From Haloactinomyces albus (GTDB taxonomy: Bacteria; Actinomycetota; Actinomycetes; Mycobacteriales; Pseudonocardiaceae): a DNA stretch of 64,000 nucleotides. Positions 1-8,105 of this stretch are shown here, piece by piece (positions within the stretch are counted from its first letter, which is position 1; each line of letters opens with the position of its first letter). Position numbers and translations under genes: made by a program. The notes below the pieces were generated by a model that ran no database searches, was not told where the DNA came from, and was given only the letters and a program-made list of their open reading frames with translations. The stretch lies in NCBI RefSeq assembly GCF_031458135.1, contig NZ_JAVDXW010000001.1, positions 4,154,001 to 4,218,000 on the forward strand, given 5' to 3'.

Positions 1-184
1 CTCCGTTCAAGGACTCGGCCAGCTCGTCGTAGGCATCGAAGGCGAAGTATCCCGGTGCCCACAGTTCTGGCAGCACCACCAGGTCCGCCCCACGCGCTTG
101 CCGCACCATCCGGCCAATACGGTGACGTCGCTGCCACACCGGCTCTTCCGGTGGGCTGGCGGCCTGCACCATCGCGACTCTCAT
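1..184 (-). CDS. Carbon-nitrogen hydrolase (nitrilase superfamily), N-terminal part
   Basis: The first 61 residues of a protein that runs off the window. It opens MRVAMVQAA and contains the stretch VVLPELWAPGY, which is the first strand and catalytic-glutamate region of nitrilase/amidase-fold enzymes (E of PELW). Such enzymes hydrolyse amides, nitriles or carbamoyl compounds through a Glu-Lys-Cys triad. The Lys and Cys lie outside the window, so the substrate cannot be told. Its ATG overlaps the stop of the upstream GntR gene by four bases, so the two are translationally coupled and probably one operon. Confidence 0.8.
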   Translation of the reverse strand, partial: MRVAMVQAASPPEEPVWQRRHRIGRMVRQARGADLVVLPELWAPGYFAFDAYDELAESLNG

Positions 185-885
185 GACGCCACCACCGGTC
201 CGGAGCCGCCGGCGTGGGATCCCCAGTCGACGATGGCAGGCAGGTTCAGTGTTGCCAGCGTGCTCGCCAGGTGGGCGGAGACCGCATGCGCGGCGCGTTC
301 CGCCTCGCCGGACCGTATCGCCGACACGATCGCGGCATGCTCGTCCAGTACGGTGCGCACCCGATCCTCGGCAGAAGCGACGGCATGCAAACCCATGCGT
401 ACCTGCCGTTCGCGCAGCGACTCGTAGAAATCGGCAAGCACCTGATTCCCTGCCCTACGTACGATCGTGCGGTGGAAGGCTCGGTCGCAGTCGATAAAGG
501 CCACCGGATCCTCGGACAGGTCCTCCTGCTCGGTCACGAGACGGTCCAGATCCTCAGCCAGACCCTCCACAATGGGCGTCACCTGACGCACGCACCAGTC
601 CTCCACCAGACCCCGGGCCTGCATCACCGCCTGCACCTCGCTATCCGAGATCGGCGGCACGAACGCCCCCTTCTTGGGCACGATCTGCACGACCCCTTCG
701 GCCTGTAACCGCAGCAGCGCCTCACGTACCGGCGTCCGCGACGTGCCCGCCGCCTCGGCAACTCCTACCTCGGTCAGGAACGAACCCTCCTGGCGAGGCA
801 AGCCGGCGATGTGGCCCTTCAGCCACCGATACGTCACGTCCTGCGCGGAGCCACGGCGCTCCTCGGATCCCTGTTCGTTCCTCAT
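181..885 (-). CDS. GntR-family regulator, FCD (FadR) subfamily
   Basis: A 234-residue one-component regulator. Residues about 15-80 form the winged helix-turn-helix, with the typical SRTPVREALLRL recognition helix followed by the wing GVVQIVPKKGAFV. Residues about 90-220 form the all-helical FCD ligand domain. Its likely metal ligands are visible as D and H in CDRAFH, H in DEHAAI and H in SAHLAST. FCD regulators usually sense carboxylic acids. No clear ribosome site precedes the ATG. A palindrome lies just upstream, which suggests autoregulation. The coupled downstream gene is a nitrilase-family enzyme, so an amide- or acid-derived inducer is plausible but unproven. Confidence 0.9.
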   Translation of the reverse strand: MRNEQGSEERRGSAQDVTYRWLKGHIAGLPRQEGSFLTEVGVAEAAGTSRTPVREALLRLQAEGVVQIVPKKGAFVPPISDSEVQAVMQARGLVEDWCVRQVTPIVEGLAEDLDRLVTEQEDLSEDPVAFIDCDRAFHRTIVRRAGNQVLADFYESLRERQVRMGLHAVASAEDRVRTVLDEHAAIVSAIRSGEAERAAHAVSAHLASTLATLNLPAIVDWGSHAGGSGPVVAS

Positions 886-892
886 GGACTAA

Positions 893-913
893 CTGTATAC
901 ATGTTGCGTACAG
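893..913 (-). promoter_or_regulatory. Candidate FCD-regulator operator upstream of the GntR gene
   Basis: An imperfect inverted repeat: CTGTATAC at 893-900 and GCGTACAG at 906-913 with a 5-base spacer, starting 8 bases upstream of the GntR ATG. A related near-palindrome, CTGTATGCAG, lies at 925-934. FCD-type GntR proteins commonly bind TGTATACA-like sites, so autoregulation is likely. The same TGTATACA core recurs at 16535-16542. Confidence 0.5.
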
Positions 914-1375
914 GAAGCACAAGACCTGTATGCAGTAAGAGGACATGCGGGGAAGGACCGGGTGGGCATATCCATACAAGAGCAGGACGCATCGAGCGCT
1001 GGAGCGGAACAGCTCACCGGGGCAAGCCGCACACGTCCGTTCGGCGACGAACTCCTGCAGCTGTCCCAAGGTGAGGTCGGCCGGAGTGCGACACCGACCG
1101 ACATCGCGGAATGCGTGCGGCGAGGCACCACCAGACTTGATCAGCAAGGACTGATCAAGCCGGCCCGCTCCGATCGGCAACGCAGTCGAATGCCCTGCCG
1201 AACGACCGAATGTGGGAGCCGCGGAAGCGCGGCCGAGAAACGTGCCAGGCGTATTCCGGCCGTCCCCGGGAAGGGCTCTTGCACGGGATCGCCGAAATCG
1301 ACGCCGGTCGGGCGCCGGGATGCAGTCTGCGGGGACCTGGCCGGGTCGAGTATGTCTGTCGATGGGTCCGTGAGT
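914..1375. other. Non-coding stretch with one perfect hairpin
   Basis: About 460 bases between the GntR gene and the amidohydrolase stop. I see no convincing gene. It holds a perfect inverted repeat, CTTGATCAG (1136-1144) and CTGATCAAG (1151-1159), around a 6-base loop. No T-run follows on either strand, so it looks more like a protein-binding site than an intrinsic terminator. Confidence 0.5.
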
Positions 1376-3007
1376 TTACGCCCGCCATACCGTGCTGCCG
1401 CCGATAACGGTGCGCAGTACGCGGGCCTGTAGCAGCGATCCGGGATCGGTGTTGAATGGGTTGCGGTCCAGGACGATGAAGTCGGCGAGGAGTCCGGATT
1501 CGAGCTTGCCGAGCGCAGTTTCGCTGCCGCAGGCCCAGGCTGAGTCTGTTGTGGCGTGTCGGACTGCGTCGGGCAGTGGTACCGCGAGATGCGGCTGTGG
1601 TGCGAGGAGGGATGGATCAGAGGGTGAGCGTCGGGTATTGGCGATGTAGAGATTCGGCAGAGGTGGGTGCGGGGCGGTCGGTGCGTCGGTGCCGAAAGCG
1701 AGTCGGGCACCGGTGCCGGTGAATTCGGGCCAGGCGAAGCCTCGCTCGGCGCGTGCGTCACCGAGCATGGCGGCCCAGTTCGCTCTGATGGCAGGGTCGG
1801 CGTGTACCGGCTGCATGGACGCAGTGATGCCGAGTTGGGCAAGGCGGGGTACGTCAGCCGGGTCGACGTACTCGAGGTGCTCGATGCGATGCCTGCGGGG
1901 GCGTGGGCCGTTCGCCTGGTGGGCGTGTTCGAGTGCGTCGAGCGCGATTCGGGTGGCCTTGTCACCGATCGCGTGCAGTGCGACTTGCAGCCCGGCGGCG
2001 TCGGCGGCAGCTACCGCGGGGGCGAGGTGGTCGAGGTCCCAGATCGGTTCCGCGCTGGTGCCGTCGGCGTACGGTTCGAGCATGCTGGCGGTGCAGCCGT
2101 CGATGACGCCGTCGACGACGAATTTCACCCCGGTGATGCGCAGTGTGTCCGAATGGTGGGTGGCCGCGAGTTCGGCGGCCCGCTTGATCTGGGCGAGGTG
2201 CTGGGCGGGATCGGCGGCGCGCCGGATCAGCCAGTGGCCGACGATCCGCATGTTCAGTGTGTTCGCGCGTTCGGCCCGCACCATCGCCGCGAGGCTGGGC
2301 TCGTCGAGGGCCATGTCGACGGCACAGGTGACCCCGCTGGACAGGTAGCTGGTGTTGGCTGCGACCAGTGCTGCATCGCGATCCTCGTCCGTCGTGGCGT
2401 CGGCGATGAAGGGCCATACGAGGTTTTGCGCGGCGGTTTCCTCCAGGTGCCCGGTCGGTTCTCCCGTGGCAGGGTCGCGCACGATCCGGCCTCCGACAGG
2501 GTCCGGAGTGTCGCGGGTGATGCCGAGCTCAGCCAGGGCCGCAGTGTTGACCCATACGGAATGGTAGTCGTTGGCATCAAGGTAGACCGGGCGGTCGGGA
2601 ACGATCGCATCCAGCATTTCCTTGGTGGGACGGCCCTCGGGAATCGAGGAGAACAACCAGCCGCGACCCAGCACACGGGGCGCGTCCGGGTTGTTGCTGG
2701 CCCATGTGGTGACACGGCGGTGAATCTCGGCGAGGTCGCCTGCGTCGGTGAGATGCGCGTGCAGGCTTGCCTGGCCGGTCATCAACACGTGTGCGTGCCC
2801 GTCGACGAATCCGGGCAGGACCGTGCTGCCCTGGAGATCGATCCTTGTCGTGTCCGCCCCGGCGTAGTCCGCTGCGGAAGCGTCCGGGCCCACGTAGACG
2901 ATGTGACTGCCTCGCAGCACCAAGGACTCGGTCCATGATTGCTGAGGGTCACCGGTGAAGACGTGACCGCCCGAATACCAGACCGCATGGTCAGTAGTGG
3001 TGCTCAT
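1376..3007 (-). CDS. Amidohydrolase family 3 (YtcJ-like) metal-dependent hydrolase
   Basis: A 543-residue TIM-barrel amidohydrolase. The first metal motif is visible as GFVDGHAHV, followed by HAIGDKA, HRIEHLEY and FGTDAP, which carry the later His and Asp ligands. This family hydrolyses exocyclic amides, formamides and similar bonds in the cytoplasm; the substrate cannot be read from the sequence. The start is set by the site AGGAGGGTGC directly before the ATG. That ATG overlaps the stop of the NCS1 permease (ATGA), so uptake and hydrolysis of one compound are probably coupled. Confidence 0.9.
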   Translation of the reverse strand: MSTTTDHAVWYSGGHVFTGDPQQSWTESLVLRGSHIVYVGPDASAADYAGADTTRIDLQGSTVLPGFVDGHAHVLMTGQASLHAHLTDAGDLAEIHRRVTTWASNNPDAPRVLGRGWLFSSIPEGRPTKEMLDAIVPDRPVYLDANDYHSVWVNTAALAELGITRDTPDPVGGRIVRDPATGEPTGHLEETAAQNLVWPFIADATTDEDRDAALVAANTSYLSSGVTCAVDMALDEPSLAAMVRAERANTLNMRIVGHWLIRRAADPAQHLAQIKRAAELAATHHSDTLRITGVKFVVDGVIDGCTASMLEPYADGTSAEPIWDLDHLAPAVAAADAAGLQVALHAIGDKATRIALDALEHAHQANGPRPRRHRIEHLEYVDPADVPRLAQLGITASMQPVHADPAIRANWAAMLGDARAERGFAWPEFTGTGARLAFGTDAPTAPHPPLPNLYIANTRRSPSDPSLLAPQPHLAVPLPDAVRHATTDSAWACGSETALGKLESGLLADFIVLDRNPFNTDPGSLLQARVLRTVIGGSTVWRA

Positions 3008-4491
3008 GCACCCTCCTCTGCCGTAGCTGAAGCATGCCGACGATGGGCTTGGTGACGAGCATCGGCGCGATAACCACCCTTGCCTGCCTTGCGAACCCAG
3101 ATCAGTGTGAGCAGCACATGGACCAACCCCGTAACGACCAGCGCGGGCATCGCCGCCGTGGTGTAGGGGAAGATGGGCGCTGCCTCGAAGGTGACCGGGT
3201 TGAGGAGCAGGTAGTAGGTCAGCGCCCCGGCTGCGACTGCGAGGAACGCTGCCGGGTTGATGCCCCACCAAAATGTGTAGCGCGAGACGCCCTCGGGCTC
3301 GTACAGCTCTCGTAACCACAAGCGCCGCCGACGCAGCAGGTAGAAGTCGGCGAGATACACGGCCGTCAGTGGCGCCATTACCAGTCCGATCCATGCGATG
3401 AACTTGAAAAAGTTGTCGTACAGGGCAGTAGGCCAGAACACCACGATGGCTGACGGTGCGTAGAGCAATGCCACGAACAGCGGCCAGGGAATCCGCCGGA
3501 CCGGCGCACCGATTGCCCGGATCAACGCAAGTCCGCTCGCGTAGGTCTGCGCCACCATGCTTGTGACGTTGGCGAAAGCGATGAACAGCAGTGCCAGCCC
3601 ACCGAGGGCGGTCCCGCCGAGGGCCACCATCCAGACCGTGGGATCCACCGCGCCGAGGACGAGCGCGGCCAACGTTCCGATGATTCCGGCAACCGCGGAG
3701 GCGAAGAAGATGCCGACGAGGTTCGGCCAGAAGGCCGCACGCTGGCTGGTGGTCAGCCGTGCGAGATTACCCATGAGCGTCCACCACGAGAATCCGGTCG
3801 CGAAGCTCAGTTCCACAGCGATGGCGAAGTTCAGTCGGGCGTCTGCGAACGCGTCCAGCGGCTGCGCGGTTACCAGTTCCGTCCACGAGTGGCCGACCAA
3901 GATCATGATCAGCATCGCCACGGTCATCGCGGCCAGCATCGGGGCGACGATCTTGTTGATCCACGCGATGGACACCGGCCCGTGCACGAGAGTGAGCCAG
4001 GCGAGGGCCAGGGCCAGTAGGGACATCACGATCACCATCGGACCGTTCGGGTCATAGCTGGTGCCCAGCACCGCATTGAGTATGTTGGTGACCGCGCGCC
4101 CGAACATGATCGCAAGCACGGCGTTCCACCCGGCTGCGAGCAGCGGCATGATCACGGCGATCAATGCCCGCACACCGTTCACTCCGAACACCGAGCGCAG
4201 AGCGGTGTACTGCTCGACGCCGTATTTCGCCGAAGGCAGGCAGGTGCTCATCGCCACCAGGCTCGCGCCCACGAGGTTGCCGATGACGGTGGCCACGATC
4301 GCTGTCTTCACTCCCACGAACAGCGCGATGGTGCCACCGGACAGAAACGCCCAGGTGGCAATCGCCAGCCCGACATTGACGGATGTGAACTGCCAGAATC
4401 CCCAGATGCGTTCGTGCCTGAGCACCGGCAATTCGGTGAACTCGGCCGCGGTCGATGTCTGCCCTGCCGACTGGTCCGATTCCGCTACCAT
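3004..4491 (-). CDS. NCS1-family nucleobase:cation symporter
   Basis: A 495-residue inner-membrane transporter with about 12 hydrophobic segments. The N-terminal part contains GLAIATWAFLSGG and the later part FATGFSWWTLMGNLARLT, typical of NCS1 permeases for purines, cytosine, hydantoins or allantoin. The start MVAESDQ is chosen because the frame upstream is arginine-rich and unlike a transporter, and because a small gene with a perfect ribosome site ends across this ATG. The arrangement is small membrane protein, permease, hydrolase, so the unit probably imports and hydrolyses an N-heterocyclic or amide compound. Confidence 0.88.
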   Translation of the reverse strand: MVAESDQSAGQTSTAAEFTELPVLRHERIWGFWQFTSVNVGLAIATWAFLSGGTIALFVGVKTAIVATVIGNLVGASLVAMSTCLPSAKYGVEQYTALRSVFGVNGVRALIAVIMPLLAAGWNAVLAIMFGRAVTNILNAVLGTSYDPNGPMVIVMSLLALALAWLTLVHGPVSIAWINKIVAPMLAAMTVAMLIMILVGHSWTELVTAQPLDAFADARLNFAIAVELSFATGFSWWTLMGNLARLTTSQRAAFWPNLVGIFFASAVAGIIGTLAALVLGAVDPTVWMVALGGTALGGLALLFIAFANVTSMVAQTYASGLALIRAIGAPVRRIPWPLFVALLYAPSAIVVFWPTALYDNFFKFIAWIGLVMAPLTAVYLADFYLLRRRRLWLRELYEPEGVSRYTFWWGINPAAFLAVAAGALTYYLLLNPVTFEAAPIFPYTTAAMPALVVTGLVHVLLTLIWVRKAGKGGYRADARHQAHRRHASATAEEGA

Positions 4492-4655
4492 GGGTACCCC
4501 CACGCCAGCAGGGTGCCGACCAGTGCGATGCCAGCGGTCAACAATGCAATGAGGTCGCGCACGGGAAGATCCGTACGTGCGGCATCGTCGTACGCGGGGT
4601 CTTCGAGCACGGCCAATCGTCGCTCCAACTCCTGCCGGAATTGCATCGCGTCCAT
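4485..4655 (-). CDS. Small single-span membrane protein coupled to the NCS1 permease
   Basis: A 56-residue frame preceded by a perfect AAGGAGGT (4661-4668) five bases before its ATG, the best ribosome site in this operon. Residues 1-33 are charged and helical (MDAMQFRQELERRLAVLE). Residues 34-56 are one hydrophobic span, beginning DLIALLTAGIALVG and ending WGYPW. Its stop overlaps the permease ATG by seven bases, so the permease is probably translated by coupling from it. It may be an accessory or stabilising subunit of the transporter; that role is inference. I do not recognise the family. Confidence 0.75.
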   Translation of the reverse strand: MDAMQFRQELERRLAVLEDPAYDDAARTDLPVRDLIALLTAGIALVGTLLAWGYPW

Positions 4656-4936
4656 TCCAGACCTCCTTGCGGCTGGCTGTGTGGCACATCGCGGGGGCGA
4701 TCACACCGGGTAGGTTCCCCACGGTGACTGCCGTCACCACACTCCGACAGTGACCGATCCTCCGAAATGCACGGCAAGCATTGGAGAATCACACAATGCC
4801 GCCCCAGTCGCTCGCGAGCCACCTCGCCTTGCAGCGCCGCATGTCGGTCTCGGTGGATTGAGCTCTGCAAGCTCGGCCGGGCGGGACCGTCTCCCGGGCA
4901 GAGGCCATGCGGGTTCGCCTCCGATGGAGGCTGCCG

Positions 4937-6034
4937 CTAGTGGTGGTGGGCGATTTCGGCGTGCGGGTCGTGTTCTGTGGTGGGGGCGGGGTCGGTGTGC
5001 ACGATCGCTCGGCTCAGGCGAGGCATGGCATGCAACAGTCGATGTTCGGCGTCGACGGCGATGGCGTGGGCGTCGACGACGGAGAGGTTCGGGTCGACGA
5101 CCAGGTCGGTTTCGGCGTGCAGTTGGTGGCCGACCCAGCGCATCCGCAGCGTATCCACGGTCAGTACGCCGCTGGTGGCTTGGAGGGCGGTCTCGGCCCG
5201 GGTGACCAGGGTGGGATCGACGGCGTCGAGCATGCGGGCGAAGATTTCCTTGGCGGCGCCGCAGAGCACGGAGATGATCGCCGCGGTGATCAGCAATCCG
5301 ACGATCGGGTCTGCCCAGCGCCAGCCCAGCCAGGCCCCGCCTGCGGCCAGCAGCACGCCCAGGGAGGTGAACCCGTCAGTACGGGCGTGCAGCCCGTCGG
5401 CGACCAGGGCAGCCGAGCCGATCTTGCGGCCCACGATGATGCGGTAGCGGGCCACCAGTTCGTTGCCTGCGAATCCGACGAGTCCGGCCGCGGCGACCCA
5501 GCCGATGTTGCTCATCTGCTGCGGATGGAGAAGCCGGTCGATGGCCGTCCAGGCGGCCAGCACCGCCGAGGCGGACATCACCAGCAGGATCACCAGCCCG
5601 GCGAGGTCTTCGCTGCGTCCGAGTCCGTAGGTGAATCGTCGAGTGGCTGCTCGTCTGCCCAGTACGAATGCGATCGCCAAGGGGACCGCTGTGAGCGCGT
5701 CGGCGACGTTGTGCAGCGTGTCGCCCAATAGCGCCACCGAGCCGGTGAATGACACCAAGACTGCCTGGGCCAGTGCGGTGACCACGAGCCCCGCGAACGA
5801 GATCCACAGCGCCCGCATCCCGGCCCGGCTGGTCTGCAGCGTGGCGTCGACGATCTCGGTGCTGTCGTGGCTGTGTGGGGTCACCGCGTGAATGACCCGC
5901 GACCACCAGCGCGCCATTCGGTTCCCACCATGCCCGTGGCCGTGCTCGTGATGGTCGGCATCGTGGGAGTGGGCATGCTCGGTGTGGGGGTCCGGGGTGG
6001 GCCGAGGACGGGAGTGCGCGGTCTCGTCGGTCAT
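4937..6034 (-). CDS. Cation diffusion facilitator (CDF) metal exporter
   Basis: A 365-residue metal/proton antiporter. The N-terminal about 40 residues are histidine-rich (HTEHAHSHDADHHEHGHG) and the C-terminus ends with more histidines (EIAHHH). Six membrane spans follow, with the paired HxxxD motifs of the transport site in HNVAD and HARTD, then a cytoplasmic dimer domain. CDF proteins export Zn, Co, Ni, Cd or Mn. Divergent transcription from an ArsR sensor whose tail resembles the Ni/Co sensor KmtR suggests nickel or cobalt, but zinc is not excluded. Confidence 0.92.
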   Translation of the reverse strand: MTDETAHSRPRPTPDPHTEHAHSHDADHHEHGHGHGGNRMARWWSRVIHAVTPHSHDSTEIVDATLQTSRAGMRALWISFAGLVVTALAQAVLVSFTGSVALLGDTLHNVADALTAVPLAIAFVLGRRAATRRFTYGLGRSEDLAGLVILLVMSASAVLAAWTAIDRLLHPQQMSNIGWVAAAGLVGFAGNELVARYRIIVGRKIGSAALVADGLHARTDGFTSLGVLLAAGGAWLGWRWADPIVGLLITAAIISVLCGAAKEIFARMLDAVDPTLVTRAETALQATSGVLTVDTLRMRWVGHQLHAETDLVVDPNLSVVDAHAIAVDAEHRLLHAMPRLSRAIVHTDPAPTTEHDPHAEIAHHH

Positions 6035-6083
6035 GGCGGCATCGACTCCGGGGTGGTGGACAACAAGCACCGAATGACCGCAC

Positions 6084-6104
6084 CATATGTGCCCATGTGC
6101 GCAC
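6084..6104. promoter_or_regulatory. Candidate ArsR operator between CDF exporter and its regulator
   Basis: The short divergent region holds the palindrome CATATG (6084-6089), a direct repeat ATGTGCCC (6087-6094) and ATGTGCGC (6095-6102), and the palindrome GTGCGCAC (6097-6104). ArsR/SmtB-type repressors bind short AT-containing inverted repeats that overlap promoters. The site covers the likely start of the regulator gene. Confidence 0.35.
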
Positions 6105-6451
6105 GCGACAATGATGCAAGTGCCAGTGCCGGGCAACAACTCCCCGCCGAAGACCTGGTGGAGGCCGCGGGCACCGCACTGCGGATGCTGACCGATCCCA
6201 CCCGGTTGCGGATCGTGTGGCTGCTGCGCGAGACCGAGATGGATGTGGCCGGCCTGGCCACCGCCACCGGGGCGGCCCGGCCCGCGGTCTCGCAGCACCT
6301 GGCCAAACTTCGCTTGGCCGGGCTGGTACGGACGCGCCGAGAGGGTCGCCGCGCGGTCTACACCGCCCGGGGCGGCCACGTGCAGCGCCTGATCGAGGAA
6401 GTGCTCTCGGCCGCCGAGCATCACCTCACCGGAGCCCCCGACCACGACTGA
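6095..6451 (+). CDS. ArsR/SmtB-family metal sensor, KmtR-like
   Basis: About 118 residues with a winged helix-turn-helix: LRMLTDPTRLRIVWLL, then ARPAVSQHLAKLRLAGLVRTRREGR and the wing. No Cys pair is seen in the recognition helix. The C-terminal tail, EVLSAAEHHLTGAPDHD, carries E/H/H and H residues in the arrangement expected for KmtR-type Ni/Co sensors. It should repress the divergent CDF exporter until metal binds. No ribosome site is visible. An in-frame ATG at 6074 is an alternative start; 6095 was preferred because the N-terminal length then fits the family better and it may be leaderless. Confidence 0.85.
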   Translation: MCARDNDASASAGQQLPAEDLVEAAGTALRMLTDPTRLRIVWLLRETEMDVAGLATATGAARPAVSQHLAKLRLAGLVRTRREGRRAVYTARGGHVQRLIEEVLSAAEHHLTGAPDHD

Positions 6452-6593
6452 GCACTGCAGAACATCTCAACGTGGCCGGGCATGGTGAGGTGCGATGCCC
6501 CGGACCGGTTCGTTGCGGAACCACCCCGGCTGCTTGAAGCGTTGTTGGTGTCGGAGGCGACACCGGGCAACTCGGCACCACCTCGAACAGGGG

Positions 6594-7181
6594 CTACCGG
6601 CAGGCTCGGTGCTGTGGGCCGAACTGGGTATCGATCAACGTCTGTGCAGCGGTTTTGGTGTGTTCTCCGGCGCACTGCGGGAAATCCTGCATGGAGGCGG
6701 TCACGATCGCGCCCTCGACGAGGACGAGGAGCTGGCCGGCGAGTGCTTCGGCGTCCTCGGCTTCGGCTTCGGTGGCGAGTTCGCGGAGGCGAGCGCGCAG
6801 GGTGTGCTTGTGCGACCGGGCGATGGCGGCAACCGGAGTGGACACGGCCCCGAGTTCGCCGAATGCGTTGATGAACGCACACCCGCGGAAGTCCGGGGCG
6901 GCGAACCAGTCGGTGAGAAAGTCGAACACGGCAAGCAGGCGTTGCCGACCACTGCGATAGCGATCGACATGTTCGGTCAGTGCCTGGTGCCAGTGTTGAT
7001 CACGTCGGTTGAGGTAGCTGTCGATCAGGTCTTCTTTGGAGGGGAAGCACTGGTAGAGCCGTTTGAGGGACACGCCCGATGCCTGACGAATGTTGGCCAT
7101 GCCCACCGTCTGGAGGCCGTGCGTGTAAAAAAGCTCTTCGGCGGCGGTCAGGATCCGCTCGCGGGCCTCGTGCTCGTCCAC
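6594..7181 (-). CDS. TetR/AcrR-family repressor
   Basis: A 195-residue regulator from a GTG start preceded by GAGGTGAGCC. Residues about 5-50 form the TetR helix-turn-helix (ILTAAEELFYTHG, then GVSLKRLYQCFPSKEDLI). The C-terminal ligand domain contains GCAFINAFGELG, typical of the YcdC/RutR-like C-terminal class. It faces the SnoaL-like gene, and two matching palindromes lie between them, so it very likely represses that gene and itself. A diverged piece of a paralogous gene, C-terminal half only, lies at 16175-16428. Confidence 0.9.
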   Translation of the reverse strand: MDEHEARERILTAAEELFYTHGLQTVGMANIRQASGVSLKRLYQCFPSKEDLIDSYLNRRDQHWHQALTEHVDRYRSGRQRLLAVFDFLTDWFAAPDFRGCAFINAFGELGAVSTPVAAIARSHKHTLRARLRELATEAEAEDAEALAGQLLVLVEGAIVTASMQDFPQCAGEHTKTAAQTLIDTQFGPQHRACR

Positions 7182-7202
7182 CGGCTCACCTCGCCTCGAC
7201 AG

Positions 7203-7251
7203 GAGAATGAATATTCTCTAGGCTAGCAGCAACCGGAGAACGATCATTCTC
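7203..7251. promoter_or_regulatory. Twin TetR operators in the divergent promoter region
   Basis: Two matching 16-base palindromes. Site 1 (7203-7218) is GAGAATGAATATTCTC, with perfect 6-base arms GAGAAT/ATTCTC. Site 2 (7236-7251) is GAGAACGATCATTCTC, with one mismatch. Their centres are 33 bases apart, about three helical turns. They fit the GAGAATGATCATTCTC-like consensus common for TetR/YcdC-type repressors and lie between the TetR gene and the SnoaL-like gene. Confidence 0.75.
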
Positions 7252-7266
7252 TGTCGAGGGAGGATC

Positions 7267-7725
7267 ATGACGGCACGGCCCCCGCTGCCACCGTTTACCG
7301 AGGAGACAGCACAGGAGAAGGTCCAGGCAGCCGAGGACGCCTGGAACACGTGCGACCCCGAACGGGTCGCGCTGGCCTACACCGAAGACTCGGTGTGGCG
7401 CAATCGCGATCGGTTCGTCACCGGACGCGCCGAGATCGTGCGATTTCTCCAGCACAAGTGGCACCGTGAACTCGACTATGCGTTGCGCAAGGAACTGTGG
7501 GCATTCCAGGGCAGTCGGATCGCGGTGCGATATCAGTACGAGTGCCGCGATGGTCGGGGCCAGTGGTGGCGCAGCTATGGCAACGAGCTGTGGGAGTTCG
7601 CCGACAATGGACTGATGAGCCGTCGTGAATCCAGCATCGACGACGTGCCCATCGACGCTAACCAGCGGCGCATCCACGGCCCGCGCCCACGAACCGAACG
7701 CGGAGCACCTCTCCCGCTGCAATAG
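7267..7725 (+). CDS. SnoaL/NTF2-like protein (DUF1348 type)
   Basis: A 152-residue cytoplasmic protein of the cone-fold NTF2-like superfamily. Recognisable parts are [19 protein letters not shown], the repeat-like [13 protein letters not shown], and the strand region [23 protein letters not shown] followed by [13 protein letters not shown]. The family is widespread beside TetR repressors and its biochemical role is uncertain; some members are detoxifying hydrolases or isomerases. The ATG follows GAGGGAGGATC. It faces a TetR gene across twin operators and is probably its main target. Confidence 0.85.
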   Translation: MTARPPLPPFTEETAQEKVQAAEDAWNTCDPERVALAYTEDSVWRNRDRFVTGRAEIVRFLQHKWHRELDYALRKELWAFQGSRIAVRYQYECRDGRGQWWRSYGNELWEFADNGLMSRRESSIDDVPIDANQRRIHGPRPRTERGAPLPLQ

Positions 7726-7914
7726 TGGTATCTCGCAGGAGTGCCGGGCCGCAGCGGTGCAGCGCTCACTCACCCGGCACACCCGCCAACCCTGCTGCAC
7801 AAGATTCTTCAGTGGCCGCGCCCTGCGCCACCGATGCAGCGTGACGAGCTCCTCGTCAGACATGTCGTGCAGCCGGTCGCGGTCCCACCCGGTCAGCACG
7901 GCGAATTGCGGTTC

Positions 7915-8105
7915 CTACGCGTCCAGTGCAGCGGATTGGCCGGGTTGGAGGACAATGATCCGGTCCGCGATTCCCCCGGTGTGGAATTCCCGCCCGAGGT
8001 GTCCAGGTTGTCGGGGTGGTGGTCGTGGGAGACGAGTGCGATGTCGACCGCTCCGACCTCGTCGGCGTCTCCAGCAGACCAGGGGTAGCCGGGCAGGGCC
8101 AGTAC
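7915..8105 (-). pseudogene. Fragment of a metallo-beta-lactamase-fold hydrolase
   Basis: On the minus strand one frame reads VDIALVSHDHHPDNLDTS, an unmistakable MBL-fold metal motif (HxHxxDN). The reading then continues only in another frame (GIADRIIVLQPGQSAALDA) to a TAG at 7915-7917. The frame break lies near 8000. Normal members are over 200 residues, and most of both ends is missing. This is a decayed, non-functional gene. Confidence 0.6.

Noticed and set aside
1667-2938. Plus-strand open frame of about 420 codons over the amidohydrolase
   Set aside because: Antisense to a gene with clear metal-binding motifs; no recognisable domain.
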